Notes under the pieces: model-generated
The model's database searches: none
Told to the model about the DNA's origin: nothing
What the model saw: the letters and a program-made list of their open reading frames with translations, nothing else
Shown: positions 16,824 to 26,439 of the stretch, piece by piece
Layout: each line of letters begins with the position of its first letter
Position numbering within the stretch: the first letter of the stretch is position 1
Assembly (NCBI RefSeq): GCF_001613795.1
Contig: NZ_LPVZ01000019.1
Span: forward strand, 186,001-250,000
DNA from: Thalassospira sp. MCCC 1A01148
Lineage (GTDB): Bacteria > Pseudomonadota > Alphaproteobacteria > Rhodospirillales > Thalassospiraceae
Direction: 5' to 3'
DNA: 64,000 nucleotides
Made by a program: the position numbers and the translations under genes

Positions 16824-17273
16824 TTATGCTACCCCGTAGTCAGAGCCGAAGATGAACTTTTCACGTTCACGCACGTCTTCTTCAAGCTGACGTTTGACCA
16901 CGTTAAACAGGTCACGGATCGACACCATACCGACAACCTTGTCACCATCAAGGACCGGCAGGTGACGATATCGCCGGGCACTCATCAGATCAAGCGCACT
17001 CATAGCCAAGTCATCCGGGCCAAGCGTATCCGGGTTTGCCGTCATGACCTTTGACAGCGGCACTGACGCCGCATCAAGCCCCTTGGCGACCACCCGGTTA
17101 ACAAGGTCGCGTTCGGTAAAAATTCCCGCCAGTCTGGCATCATTGTCAACGATGATGACCGCACCGATTTTGCGTTCCGACATCATATTGACGGCGTCCA
17201 TCACGGAATCGGCGGGATTGAGTGTCGCGATGGATTGTTCCTGGACCACACCCGGTACAATTTTCGTATCCAT
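16824..17273 (-). CDS. CBS-domain pair protein
   Basis: Stand-alone Bateman module of 149 aa with two CBS domains (about residues 10-65 and 78-130): VMDAVNMMSERKIGAVIIVDNDARLAGIFTERD-type repeats, the second ending VVGMVSIRDLFN. Such proteins sense adenylate nucleotides or related ligands and regulate a partner. No partner can be assigned, though the next gene on the same strand upstream (a CorC-type transporter with its own CBS pair) is 250 bp away. The ATG at MDTKIVPG is chosen because it starts the conserved fold and has an AGAGAG purine run upstream; an in-frame ATG 153 nt earlier lacks support. Confidence 0.85.
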   Translation of the reverse strand: MDTKIVPGVVQEQSIATLNPADSVMDAVNMMSERKIGAVIIVDNDARLAGIFTERDLVNRVVAKGLDAASVPLSKVMTANPDTLGPDDLAMSALDLMSARRYRHLPVLDGDKVVGMVSIRDLFNVVKRQLEEDVREREKFIFGSDYGVA

Positions 17274-17526
17274 GCATCTCTCTCTGCAGGTTGCTGTTTG
17301 CACATGCCCAAACCCGATCAGATCATCTGGTTTCACACTGGCAGACGTCAGGTAATGATGACGTCGTTGCATGGCACAGTGTGACGGGCCCTTATTTGCA
17401 AGTGGCCCTGCAATCCTTTGGGTCAAGACCTTGGAACAAGAGTTTAACCCATAAGTAGATAAAGCTGAAATTTTTTACGCGATAGTGGTTTTCCGGCATC
17501 GCACATGCACCGAGAAAGGGCAGGTT

Positions 17527-18801
17527 TTATTCCTGCTCCTCGCCAAGCGGGTCTGTGACGGCACGCAGGCGCACACGGGTGATCTGGTTGCGAATGCGCC
17601 GCAGCACTTCGAACTCAAACCCATGGAAGCGGAACTGCTGCCCGACGTCGGGAATACGCCGTGTCTCATATAGCAAAAGACCAGCGACAGTTGCAGCTTC
17701 TTCATCAGGCAGACGCCATCCGAAGCGACGGTTCAAATCGCGAATGGTGACATCACCGCGCACAATGACCGATCCGTCAGCCTGCGGCTGTACACCAACC
17801 ACTTCGACGTCAGTTTCATCGGCAATGTCACCGACGATTTCTTCGAGAATATCCTCAAGCGACACAACACCTTCGAACGCGCCGTATTCGTCCACGACAA
17901 TGGCGAAGTGTTCGTGACGTTCCTTGAACGCCTTGAGCTGATCGGCAAGGGTGGTTGAGTCCGGGATGAACCAGGGTTCGGCGCTCAGTTCCCGGACATC
18001 CGCGGCGGTGGACGGCTTCGCCCCACGCACAATTGCCTTGAGAACTTCACGTGCATGCAAAACGCCGACGATGTTGTCCGGGTCCTTTTCGTAAACCGGA
18101 ATACGGGTATGCGGGCTTGCCAGAACGGTATCGAGGATTTCTTCCATCGGTCGGGAAATATCGATCATTTGCACCTTGCGACGGTGCACCATGATTTCCC
18201 ACACACCAACATCTTCAAGATCGAGAACCCCATGCAACATGGTCCGTTCCGCATGGTGGTTACCAACCACCACGTCATCGGCATGCAGTTCAATCGCGCC
18301 ACGCAATTCGCGTTCGCTATCAAGTCCGGGTCCCTCGCCACTGCCAAACAAGCGCAAGGTGGCCTGCACCAAGACCTGAATGGTCTGGGTGATCGGCGCA
18401 AACAGAACGACCAGCACGCTCATTGGGCGTGCCACACGCAGCGCCATGGTATCGGCATGCTGAAGCGCATAGGTTTTTGGCAGAATTTCCGAGAAGATCA
18501 GAACAAGGGCAGTCATCACGGCGGTGGCATAGACCACACCGTTCTCGCCAAACAGTTCGATCATCACAGACGTTGCAAGCGCAGAGGCCAAGATATTGAC
18601 CATGTTGTTGCCAAGCAGAATCGCGCCCAGCAGACGTTCCTGATACTGGCGCAGCCTGTTGACGATCCCGGCGCGCGGGTCACCATCCTGTTCCTTGTGA
18701 TGCATGACCGGACGCGACGCAGCCGTCAGCGCGGTTTCCGAGCCAGAGAAGAATGCCGAAAGCATCAACAGCAAAAAAATCACGACAATCGTGATCGTCA
18801 T
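17527..18801 (-). CDS. CNNM/CorC (HlyC/CorC) family transporter
   Basis: Inner-membrane protein of 424 aa. Residues about 1-180 are a CNNM (DUF21) transmembrane domain beginning MTITIVVIFLLLMLSAFFSGSETALTAASR-like sequence with the family's FFSGSETAL motif. A CBS pair follows (about 200-320, with HTRIPVYEKDPDNIVGVLH and HFAIVVDEYGAFEGVVSLEDILEEIVGDI). A CorC_HlyC C-terminal domain (about 335-415) ends the protein. Family members move or regulate divalent cations, chiefly Mg2+ export; exact substrate not determined here. GGAG is upstream of the ATG. It lies downstream of aroB on the same strand after a hairpin. Confidence 0.9.
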   Translation of the reverse strand: MTITIVVIFLLLMLSAFFSGSETALTAASRPVMHHKEQDGDPRAGIVNRLRQYQERLLGAILLGNNMVNILASALATSVMIELFGENGVVYATAVMTALVLIFSEILPKTYALQHADTMALRVARPMSVLVVLFAPITQTIQVLVQATLRLFGSGEGPGLDSERELRGAIELHADDVVVGNHHAERTMLHGVLDLEDVGVWEIMVHRRKVQMIDISRPMEEILDTVLASPHTRIPVYEKDPDNIVGVLHAREVLKAIVRGAKPSTAADVRELSAEPWFIPDSTTLADQLKAFKERHEHFAIVVDEYGAFEGVVSLEDILEEIVGDIADETDVEVVGVQPQADGSVIVRGDVTIRDLNRRFGWRLPDEEAATVAGLLLYETRRIPDVGQQFRFHGFEFEVLRRIRNQITRVRLRAVTDPLGEEQE

Positions 18802-18902
18802 TCAGGTCCGTCTCCAAACGGTGATTGCAACAGAGCAAGTTTGTTCTGTGTTCATCTATAAGGTCAAATGGCGTTAAACAAGTTAACAACAACACACTGG
18901 CG

Positions 18903-18930
18903 ACATTCGACCGCGCTATGGGTCGAATGT
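18903..18930 (-). terminator. Perfect 10-bp hairpin just after aroB
   Basis: ACATTCGACC and GGTCGAATGT form a perfect stem with an 8-nt loop, starting 4 nt past the aroB stop codon. The minus-strand sequence after it is only mildly T-rich, so it may be a weak terminator, processing site or 3'-end stabiliser between aroB and the CorC-type gene. Confidence 0.45.
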
Positions 18931-18934
18931 TTGC

Positions 18935-20050
18935 TCAGCCCCGGCAAGACCGGGTGATCGCTGCGCGCATCTTCTCGACATCCATGGCCTTGGATGTAAA
19001 TGCCTTGCCGATACCACGTGTCATAACAAAGGTGATCTCCCCATCGCGGACTTTTTTGTCGCGCGACATGTGACCGATCACCTTGTCGATATCCCAATGC
19101 ATGCCCGTCACCTCGGACGCCGCCACCGGAAGCCCCACCGATTTCAGATGGGCAATAATCCGATCCTTCTCGCCCGCAGGCGCCATACCCATGGCACCGC
19201 AAACGTCATGTGCGATGACCATGCCCATGGCAACGGCTTCGCCATGCAAAAGCTTTTCGCCGTACCCGGTTTCGGCTTCAAGCGCATGCCCAAAGGTGTG
19301 ACCAAGGTTCAGAAGCGCACGTTTGCCGCCTTCGCGTTCGTCCTCGGACACGATGCGGGCCTTGGCCGCGCAGCTTTTGATCACGGCCTGACGGCGCTCA
19401 GGCCCATCAGCCTCAAGAACCGCCTGCCCGTTTTCTTCGAGCCACGCAAAGAATTCAGGATCATCAATCAGCCCGTATTTTGCAACCTCGGCATAACCCG
19501 AGCGCAATTCACGCGCTGGCAGCGTATCAAGAACCGATGTGTCGGCCAGAACCAGACGCGGCTGATGAAACGCCCCGATCAGGTTTTTGCCTGACTTGGA
19601 ATTGATTCCGGTCTTGCCGCCAACGGAACTGTCGACTTGCGACAGCAAGGTTGTCGGAATCTGAACGAAATCAAGCCCACGCAACAAAGACGCCGCGACA
19701 TACCCGGCAAGATCACCAACAACCCCGCCGCCCAATGCGATGATCAGGGTGGACCGTTCGATCCCCATCGCCAAAATCTGTTCGACGACGTTTTCAAACA
19801 TGGCAAAGCTTTTGGATTTTTCGCCAGACGGTACGACGACTTCGCGATGGTTAATCCCCGCCCCGTCAAGGGATGCCAGAACGGTTGGCAGGTGATTGTC
19901 GGAAAGGGCCGCATCGCTGATCACAACAACCCCGGCTTTCTTGACGAACGGGGCAATATATTTGGCGGTGTCGGCCAAAAGGTTGCTGCCAACAAGGATA
20001 TCATAGCTGCGTGCGCCAAGTTCGACGCGAAGGGTGTCGTGATTGCTCAC
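18935..20050 (-). CDS. aroB: 3-dehydroquinate synthase
   Basis: Second step of the shikimate pathway, converting DAHP to 3-dehydroquinate with NAD and a divalent metal. The 371-aa product shows VVVPSGEKSKS, the glycine-rich NAD-binding ALGGGVVGDLAGYVAASLLRG, the VQIPTTLLSQVDSSVGGKTGIN block, and metal ligands in LNLGHTFGHALE. The start is GTG, 4 nt after the aroK stop codon, with CAGGAAC inside aroK as ribosome site, so translation is probably coupled. aroK-aroB is the usual bacterial pairing. Confidence 0.96.
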   Translation of the reverse strand: MSNHDTLRVELGARSYDILVGSNLLADTAKYIAPFVKKAGVVVISDAALSDNHLPTVLASLDGAGINHREVVVPSGEKSKSFAMFENVVEQILAMGIERSTLIIALGGGVVGDLAGYVAASLLRGLDFVQIPTTLLSQVDSSVGGKTGINSKSGKNLIGAFHQPRLVLADTSVLDTLPARELRSGYAEVAKYGLIDDPEFFAWLEENGQAVLEADGPERRQAVIKSCAAKARIVSEDEREGGKRALLNLGHTFGHALEAETGYGEKLLHGEAVAMGMVIAHDVCGAMGMAPAGEKDRIIAHLKSVGLPVAASEVTGMHWDIDKVIGHMSRDKKVRDGEITFVMTRGIGKAFTSKAMDVEKMRAAITRSCRG

Positions 20051-20054
20051 TCTG

Positions 20055-20666
20055 TCAGGTTCCTGTCTTGATCAATTGACCATCGTCATCAAAGGATTTG
20101 GCCAGCAGTTCGAGAACCGCATCACGGGTTGCTTCCTTTGAGGACTCATCACAGTCAAAAATAATGTCTGCCCCGGCATAGACCGGATAACGCGTATCAA
20201 TCAGCTCGGCCAGAACCTGCTTTGGATCACCGTTATTGAGCAACGGACGATGCGTCCGGCCACTGGTGCGGTGCATCAGCAGATCAAGGTCGGCACGCAG
20301 CCAGACTGATACGGATTTTTCGAGAATGAGTTCGCGGGTACGTTCACGAATGAACGCACCACCGCCTGTGGCCAACACAATCTGTTCGCCATCAAGCAAA
20401 CGGGCAATTACACGTTCCTCGCCGTCGCGAAACGCCTCTTCGCCATACAGCTTGAAGATATCGGCGATCGAGCAGCCAGCGGCTTCTTCAATTTCGCGGT
20501 CGGCATCGACAAAATCCAGATTGAGTTCCTTGGCGACCATACGGCCGATGCAGCTTTTTCCTGCACCCATCAGTCCAATGAACACCAATGTCCGGCCTTT
20601 GAGGCCATCCCGAATTTTGGCGATCACGTCTTCGTGCAAACCCGACTCGGCAATGTTGCTGTCCAT
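20055..20666 (-). CDS. aroK: Shikimate kinase
   Basis: Phosphorylates shikimate at the 3-hydroxyl, fifth step of the shikimate pathway. The 203-aa product has the P-loop [14 protein letters not shown] (Walker A GLMGAGKS), the shikimate-binding [11 protein letters not shown], the GGGAFI motif and the lid Arg in RTHRPLL. Two upstream in-frame ATGs (20696, 20765) are possible and none has a strong ribosome site; this one leaves about 26 residues before the core, similar to other alphaproteobacterial AroK proteins. First gene of an aroK-aroB unit, divergent from the 45-aa/688-aa/xerD run. Confidence 0.93.
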   Translation of the reverse strand: MDSNIAESGLHEDVIAKIRDGLKGRTLVFIGLMGAGKSCIGRMVAKELNLDFVDADREIEEAAGCSIADIFKLYGEEAFRDGEERVIARLLDGEQIVLATGGGAFIRERTRELILEKSVSVWLRADLDLLMHRTSGRTHRPLLNNGDPKQVLAELIDTRYPVYAGADIIFDCDESSKEATRDAVLELLAKSFDDDGQLIKTGT

Positions 20667-21053
20667 GTTCGGTTTGCAGTCCTGTGGTTCAATCATTGAG
20701 ATACAAATTACCCAAATCTTTAGGCCAGCTTGCCCCCGAACGCAAGCAAACCGCACAGAAAACACGACAAAAATACTGCGCCAAATTGCCCCTTTCAGTC
20801 ACTTTAGGCATGCCAATGCATCGTTTTGCCGAACCTTGTTCTGCGCGATGCCATTAACTCTCTGTGAGTAACAGGCACTTATACTGCCTTTAAGTTGCCG
20901 AATTGGAGTGCGACCACCCCAATGCGATCAAAGGTCGGAGATACGCGGACGGATCGTCAGATTGATTGGCGGTTCCTGTTGTTGCATCTTTGATTTTCGT
21001 CCGCATACTGGTATTCGCGTCCTTCGCTTAAACGCTTCGAAGTCTGGATCAAA
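20667..21053. other. Divergent intergenic region between aroK and the xerD-side genes
   Basis: About 390 bases that must hold promoters for aroK (leftward) and for the small membrane protein (rightward). A TATACT hexamer at about 20880-20885 is a possible rightward -10 element, with an off-spaced TTAACT upstream. I see no RNA gene or strong palindrome. Confidence 0.35.
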
Positions 21054-21191
21054 ATGAGAATTCTATCGCGCATCATCCTGTTGCTGGTTATCGCCGTGAT
21101 TGCCGGCGGTGCTACGTTCCTTGTGACTTGGGACATCCCGGCCCCGACCGCCCAAATCGAAGAAACCATCCCGAATTCGAGGTTCAACTAA
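21054..21191 (+). CDS. Small single-pass membrane protein, 45 aa
   Basis: An open frame of 45 codons with a clean protein profile: a basic start (MRILSR), one hydrophobic helix (about residues 7-25), and a short hydrophilic tail TWDIPAPTAQIEETIPNSRF. I recall similar short proteins with a WDIPAP-type tail ahead of the same downstream gene in other Rhodospirillales, but cannot check this. GGAT lies upstream of the ATG. Its TAA is separated by a single base from the next ATG, so it is almost certainly cotranslated with the 688-aa exported protein. Function unknown. Confidence 0.7.
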   Translation: MRILSRIILLLVIAVIAGGATFLVTWDIPAPTAQIEETIPNSRFN

Positions 21192-21192
21192 T

Positions 21193-23259
21193 ATGAAATT
21201 GCGTTCCCGCCTGTTAATGCGAACCTGTTTACTGGCCATGATGACGGGAACGGGACTTGGCGCCGCGCCTGCATTCGCGCAGACATCGGCCCCTGTGCCG
21301 CTGTTTCTAAAACAGGAAGCCGAGCAGGACGCGGAACGTCAGTCTGATCAGGGCGCGACCAATCCGGGAACGACAAGCGCCCCGCTATCTGGCGGTTTTG
21401 GCAGCACGAACTCCAACACACCGCAGACAGAAGCATTCCCGTCTGACCCAAATGCAGTTCAGTCGCTGTCACTTGGCGCTGTAGATGCCGAAGCGGTCGG
21501 TACGATTGATCGATCGCGCGGCGGCCTTGGCATCGATATGTGGAACGGCACAACACGCCGGTCTGCGGCAAAACTGATTTCCGAACTGCCCGCCACACCA
21601 GCGACCCACACCGCGCGCGATTTGCAGGAACGCATGCTGCTTTCGGCGGCTGCCCTGCCACAGGATTCTGCTGAAATCAGCCTGCTTGAAGCGCGCGTTG
21701 CCAAGCTGATTGAAATGGGCGCGCTGGATGAAGCCATCGAACTTGTCCGCGCTGCGCCACAAGGGTCGCGTGGCTCGATGCTGGCACAGGCCGAAATTAA
21801 CGCGCTGCTGATCGGCTCAGACCTTGATACCGCCTGCGACGCAATTGAAAGTTACGGCGCAAGTTACGAGGAGCTTTTCTGGCTGAAGGCCGCAGCGATG
21901 TGTGCGTTCTATGCCAATGATCCGACCTCGGCGGCCTTTTCGGTCGACCTGGTGCGTGAAATGGGCGGCGAGGGTGATGAGACCTTCTTTGGTCTGGTAT
22001 CAGCGATCCGAAGCGGAAATGCCGCCGATCCGGAACTGCTCAGCCAATTGCGCCCGCTGGATCTTGCTCTTCTGGCGATTGCCAAGCAATCAATCCCGAC
22101 CAGCCAGCTTGAAACCGGTAATGCGGCGGCAATCATTGGCATCACCAACGCCGATGCAACAGCAACGGATGTTCGCCTTGAAGCCGCTCGCAAGGCCGAA
22201 AAGCTTGGCCTGATCAGTGCGGAAAAATTGGCAGACGTTTATCAATCAGTGAATTTCGCGGCCGGTGCACTGGAAAGCGTTCTTGATGATGCCAGCGAAG
22301 GCATACAGGCCCGCCAATACGCCAAGCTTTATCAGGCAGCAGCACAAAGTGACGTTCCGGCAGCGCGTGCCGAAATTCTGGCCGCCCTGTTTGAAGCCGC
22401 CGAGTTCGAAGGCGACTTCATGCAAGCTGCCCGCTTGTCTGCCCCTTTGTTGGCCGACATTCCGATCAATGGGGATTTTTCGTGGTTTGCGGTTTCTGCC
22501 CTTAAGGCATCCATTGCCGCAAACAGTTTCGAGCGCGCTGAAAACTGGCTTCTGGTTGCACGCTCCTCGGCCAATGCATCGAATGATATTTCATCGCGTC
22601 TAAGCCTGCTTTATCCGGTTCTGGCGATTTCGGGCCTTGAAGAGACCGGCGCGATCAAACCGGTTGCCAATGCGGCAAACCAAAGCACGCCACAGACATT
22701 TGGCAGCGACACGCAATCCGCCCCGCAGCAGAACTTTGGCCTGGGTGGGGCTGTTGTTCCGGGCGCGCCAACATCAAGTGGCGGCATGGCATCAGCAACC
22801 GTGATGCCCAATTCGGCCTCCCCCGAAGATGTGCAAAGCGCATCTGAACGGGCCGCTGCCCTTGCCCGTCATCGTGCGCGCATGATCGAGTGGCAGGAAA
22901 TGCAGGCCGCACGCGGCGATCAGGCCGCGGCAAGACGTTACAGCGAACTGATCTTCAACCTGTTTGAAGGCTTTGGCATCGAAGTGCCCGATAGTTTGTG
23001 GGATGGGCTTCTAACAGCCCCCTATGCCGAGGAACGCGTTACCACCAGCAGTGCGGTGTCCCATCATCTAACCGCCGCTGCCCGTGCGCAGCAAAAGGCA
23101 AAAACCGTCGCAATGACCATTCAGGCCCAACAGATTGCTGCGGCGGACAATGCCGACCCCAAGGTTCTGAGCGATACTGTCACGTCGCTTGAGACCGTCG
23201 GGCTTGAGAGTGATGCGCGGCGTCTGGCAACAGAATTGCTGATATCATTCAATCACTGA
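21193..23259 (+). CDS. Large exported helical-repeat protein, unknown function
   Basis: A 688-aa protein with a signal peptide of about 29 residues (MKLRSRLLMRTCLLAMMTG, cleaved near AFAQ). The mature part starts with a Pro/Ser/Thr/Gln-rich disordered stretch. A long alpha-helical, Ala- and Leu-rich region (about residues 140-480) follows, resembling TPR/Sel1-like solenoids although no repeat is textbook. A second disordered linker (about 490-560) leads to a final helical part. I know of no defined function. It is coupled to the small membrane protein upstream and followed 42 nt later by xerD, so the three look like one operon. A periplasmic scaffold is plausible. Confidence 0.75.
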   Translation: MKLRSRLLMRTCLLAMMTGTGLGAAPAFAQTSAPVPLFLKQEAEQDAERQSDQGATNPGTTSAPLSGGFGSTNSNTPQTEAFPSDPNAVQSLSLGAVDAEAVGTIDRSRGGLGIDMWNGTTRRSAAKLISELPATPATHTARDLQERMLLSAAALPQDSAEISLLEARVAKLIEMGALDEAIELVRAAPQGSRGSMLAQAEINALLIGSDLDTACDAIESYGASYEELFWLKAAAMCAFYANDPTSAAFSVDLVREMGGEGDETFFGLVSAIRSGNAADPELLSQLRPLDLALLAIAKQSIPTSQLETGNAAAIIGITNADATATDVRLEAARKAEKLGLISAEKLADVYQSVNFAAGALESVLDDASEGIQARQYAKLYQAAAQSDVPAARAEILAALFEAAEFEGDFMQAARLSAPLLADIPINGDFSWFAVSALKASIAANSFERAENWLLVARSSANASNDISSRLSLLYPVLAISGLEETGAIKPVANAANQSTPQTFGSDTQSAPQQNFGLGGAVVPGAPTSSGGMASATVMPNSASPEDVQSASERAAALARHRARMIEWQEMQAARGDQAAARRYSELIFNLFEGFGIEVPDSLWDGLLTAPYAEERVTTSSAVSHHLTAAARAQQKAKTVAMTIQAQQIAAADNADPKVLSDTVTSLETVGLESDARRLATELLISFNH

Positions 23260-23301
23260 GCCGCTGATCACCACGTCCTTTAATCACCGCTGGGACCGGC
23301 C

Positions 23302-24252
23302 ATGGCCAAGGCAATGACAAGTTCGCTGATATCGGCCTTTCTGGAAATGATGGCGGCTGAACGCGGGGCCAGTGCCCACACGCTTGATGCCTATCGCCGG
23401 GATATTGAAGATTACGCGTCCTCGCTGACGGCCGGGAAATCCGACCCGGTGGCTGCAAGTGATACTGATGTTCGGCGCTATATGGCCGAACTGGGTTCTG
23501 CCGGACTTGCCCCCCGCACACAGGCGCGGCGTCTGTCGGCTTTGCGGCAGTTTCACAAGTTCCTTTATTCTGATGGCTATCGCAATGATGACCCGTCATC
23601 GAATATCGACAGCCCCCAACAGGGTCAGGCCCTGCCAAAGTTTCTGTCGATTGAGGAAATTGACCGCCTGATCATCGCTGCGACCAATCATCCCGGCATC
23701 AAGGGCAAACGCCTGCTGGCGATGGTGGAATTGATGTATGCCACCGGCATGCGTGTTTCCGAACTGGTTGAGTTGCCCTTTGCGGCAGCATCACGTGATC
23801 CGCAGATGCTGATTGTCCGGGGCAAGGGCAGCAAGGAACGACTGGTACCGCTTTCCGATCCGGCGCGCGATGCCCTGCGCAATTACCTTGAAGTGCGCGA
23901 TGCCTTCATTCCGTCAGACAAATCGGCCGGCCATGCGGACCGGCCCGGGCAATCCTCATACCTTTTCCCGTCGCGTGGGAAAACCGGGCATCTGACCCGC
24001 CAAATGTTTCTGAAAATGATCAAGGATCTGGCTGTTGAAGCCGGTGTGCCGCCGTCAAAGGTTTCGCCGCACGTCCTTCGTCATTCCTTTGCCAGCCACC
24101 TACTGGCCAATGGTGCAGATTTGCGCAGCCTGCAAAAGATGCTGGGCCATTCCGATATTTCGACCACGCAGATTTACACCCATGTTCTCGAGTCACGCCT
24201 GCGCGGACTGGTTCAGGAACATCATCCGCTTGCCGCACGTAAAAACAGCTAG
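23302..24252 (+). CDS. xerD: Site-specific tyrosine recombinase XerD
   Basis: With XerC resolves chromosome dimers at dif under FtsK control. The 316-aa product has the N-terminal SAM-like core-binding domain (about residues 10-100) and a C-terminal catalytic domain. The catalytic set is complete: Arg in TGMRVSELV, Lys in GKGSKERLVP, His-x-x-Arg in HVLRHSFASHLL, His in LGHSDISTTQIY and the nucleophilic Tyr in YTHV. A second ATG 12 nt further in has AAGG upstream and could be the true start. Its location next to aroK is the conserved place for chromosomal xerD in alphaproteobacteria, so it is not a phage integrase. Confidence 0.95.
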   Translation: MAKAMTSSLISAFLEMMAAERGASAHTLDAYRRDIEDYASSLTAGKSDPVAASDTDVRRYMAELGSAGLAPRTQARRLSALRQFHKFLYSDGYRNDDPSSNIDSPQQGQALPKFLSIEEIDRLIIAATNHPGIKGKRLLAMVELMYATGMRVSELVELPFAAASRDPQMLIVRGKGSKERLVPLSDPARDALRNYLEVRDAFIPSDKSAGHADRPGQSSYLFPSRGKTGHLTRQMFLKMIKDLAVEAGVPPSKVSPHVLRHSFASHLLANGADLRSLQKMLGHSDISTTQIYTHVLESRLRGLVQEHHPLAARKNS

Positions 24253-24511
24253 GTCGATGCAGTATCGATTCTGTCGATTTGTCTAACCCCTATGTATAGG
24301 CACCCTGCCGTTTTTTGACAAAAAAGCGGACGTTTTCTGCGGATGTCATATATTCGTAACCCCGCTGTCATGAACTTGTTGTCATATCTGGTTTAACAGC
24401 ATTACCGGAAACTCATGTCTTTTCTAACTTCCGGGAAATCAGGCCATTTTGAAGATCGGGGTACTGCATTTGACGTCTGATGCAGATGAACAATGGATAA
24501 CCGAGCGACCC

Positions 24512-26311
24512 ATGACCCATCCGGTCATGCTCCGTAACTGGCAGCAGGTCGTCGAAAAAGTCGACTTTGCGTTTCAACCAATCGTTAGCCCACATACAGG
24601 CCATGTTTTTGGCTATGAAGCACTTCTGCGCTGTTGGGAGGACGCCGGGTTTTCATCTATTCAGGCATTGTTTGATACCGCCTGGGACACCGGCAACCTG
24701 CACAGTGTCGATATGATGCTGCGCGCCAAGGCGATCGAGAAATTCGCACGCTTCCCGGATGCCAAACGTCTTAAGCTGTTTTACAATTTCGATAATCGCG
24801 TCGTTAAGACCGAGGATTACCAACCCGGTCAAACCGCCGCTTTGCTCAGCGAAGCTGGACTGGAACGCGATACCATCTTCCTTGAGATTTCCGAACGCCA
24901 CGACATCAGCAATGCCGGGTATCTCAAAGACATTCTGGTGCGCTATCGCAGTCAGGGCTTCAAGATTGCCATTGACGATTACGGCAGCGGCTTTGCCCAA
25001 TTGCGCGCGCTTTACGAATGCGAACCAGACATCATCAAGATCGACCGGTTCTTTATTGATGGCATTGACCGGGACCGTCGCAAGGAGTTGTTCGTAACCC
25101 AAATCACCGCCTTTGCCCATATGATCGCAGCACAAGTTGTCGCAGAGGGTGTCGAAACCCGCGAGGAGTTCCTGTGCTGCCGTCGTCTGGGCTGTGATCT
25201 GGTACAGGGCTTCTTTATTGCACGCCCAGGACGCGATATTCCCGAACAAACGGATATCGTTAAAGCAGCCGCAGACATCGCGGCCGACTCACGTCGTCAG
25301 TCTGATCACGATGATGATGTCGTCAGGTCCTATTTGCTGGAAACGCCGGCCCTGCCAAGTGATATCAACCCGGTCGATATACTGACGTACTTTCAACAAA
25401 ACCCGGACATCTCGCTGGTGCCGGTAGTTGGACCGGATGGCGAACCACTGGGTATCGTCCGGGATTCAGAATTCAAGGCGTTCATCTATACCCCGTTCGG
25501 GCGTGAACTTTTGCAGAACCCGGCCAATCGCGCCAACATCAAGCGTTTCTTGCGCCGCTGCCCGATTGCCGATATCCGCACCAGCCTGTCAGAACTGCTT
25601 GAGACCTTTGTTGCGACAGAAGCCCTTGATGGCGTGATCCTGACAGAAAATGGTCAGTACCTTGGCGTTTTGGATCAAAGTGCGCTGTTGCGCGCAGTGA
25701 ACGAGCGCAACACCCTTAATGCCCGTGATGAAAACCCCCTGACCCGTTTGCCTGGCAACAGCGCGATTTACCGGTATGCCGCGCGCGCTTTGGCCGAACC
25801 CCGCAGACGCCGGTTTGCTGTCTATTTCGACTTCGACAACTTCAAACCGTTTAACGACCGCTATGGTTTTCGTCAGGGTGATCGCGCGATCCTGCTTTTC
25901 AAGGATATTCTGGGCAAGGTTTTAAGTCAGAATGACTGGTTTGTCGGACATATCGGCGGTGATGATTTCTTTGCCTATGTCCAGTCGATTGATTTTGAGG
26001 ATGCAGTCGCTGCTGTGCGACGCGCACAGGCCATGTTCGATGCCCAGATCAAGAGTTTCTATGATCCGAAAACCCGTGAAACTGGTTATCTTACGGGCAA
26101 GGGCCGCGATGGCGAACCGACACGGTTTGACCTGATGAGTGTCAGCGCCGCTCTGATCCGCCTTCCTGCCGAACGCACCGATATTACCCTTGATCATATT
26201 TCCGTCGAAGCCGCGAAACTGAAGGCACTTGCAAAGACCAGCCCGGGCCGGTTTGCGACCGGAATCTATGATGCGAACAGCAACAATGCCAGCGCACCAA
26301 AACTGCTTTGA
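24512..26311 (+). CDS. EAL-CBS-GGDEF protein, probable c-di-GMP phosphodiesterase
   Basis: Soluble 599-aa protein with an N-terminal EAL domain (about residues 12-245), a CBS pair (about 280-400) and a C-terminal GGDEF-like domain (about 410-575). EAL catalytic features are present: EAL at 36-38, LEISER at 124-129, DDYGSGFAQL from 155, EGVET and QGFFIARP. The GGDEF loop reads GGDDF at 482-486, so cyclase activity is doubtful although the metal-binding Asp of FDFDNF is there. I recall this GGDDF variant from other proteins of the same architecture, where the domain may act as a GTP sensor. A TTG start 63 nt upstream is an alternative. Cytoplasmic; no signal or membrane segment. Confidence 0.87.
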   Translation: MTHPVMLRNWQQVVEKVDFAFQPIVSPHTGHVFGYEALLRCWEDAGFSSIQALFDTAWDTGNLHSVDMMLRAKAIEKFARFPDAKRLKLFYNFDNRVVKTEDYQPGQTAALLSEAGLERDTIFLEISERHDISNAGYLKDILVRYRSQGFKIAIDDYGSGFAQLRALYECEPDIIKIDRFFIDGIDRDRRKELFVTQITAFAHMIAAQVVAEGVETREEFLCCRRLGCDLVQGFFIARPGRDIPEQTDIVKAAADIAADSRRQSDHDDDVVRSYLLETPALPSDINPVDILTYFQQNPDISLVPVVGPDGEPLGIVRDSEFKAFIYTPFGRELLQNPANRANIKRFLRRCPIADIRTSLSELLETFVATEALDGVILTENGQYLGVLDQSALLRAVNERNTLNARDENPLTRLPGNSAIYRYAARALAEPRRRRFAVYFDFDNFKPFNDRYGFRQGDRAILLFKDILGKVLSQNDWFVGHIGGDDFFAYVQSIDFEDAVAAVRRAQAMFDAQIKSFYDPKTRETGYLTGKGRDGEPTRFDLMSVSAALIRLPAERTDITLDHISVEAAKLKALAKTSPGRFATGIYDANSNNASAPKLL

Positions 26312-26439
26312 TTTTGGTTTTCAAAGACTTGTAATTTTGTTGTGTCACAGGTCAAATTAGGGCTTCAAATCGGGCTCACTCTGAGTAATATTCCGACCAA
26401 ATCAACAACACCAATCGGTTCGAGTGAGCAGTTCCGTCA

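Noticed and set aside
23302-24252. Tyrosine recombinase as a sign of a mobile element
   Set aside because: The sequence and the aroK-side location are those of chromosomal XerD; no att sites, phage genes or composition change are nearby.
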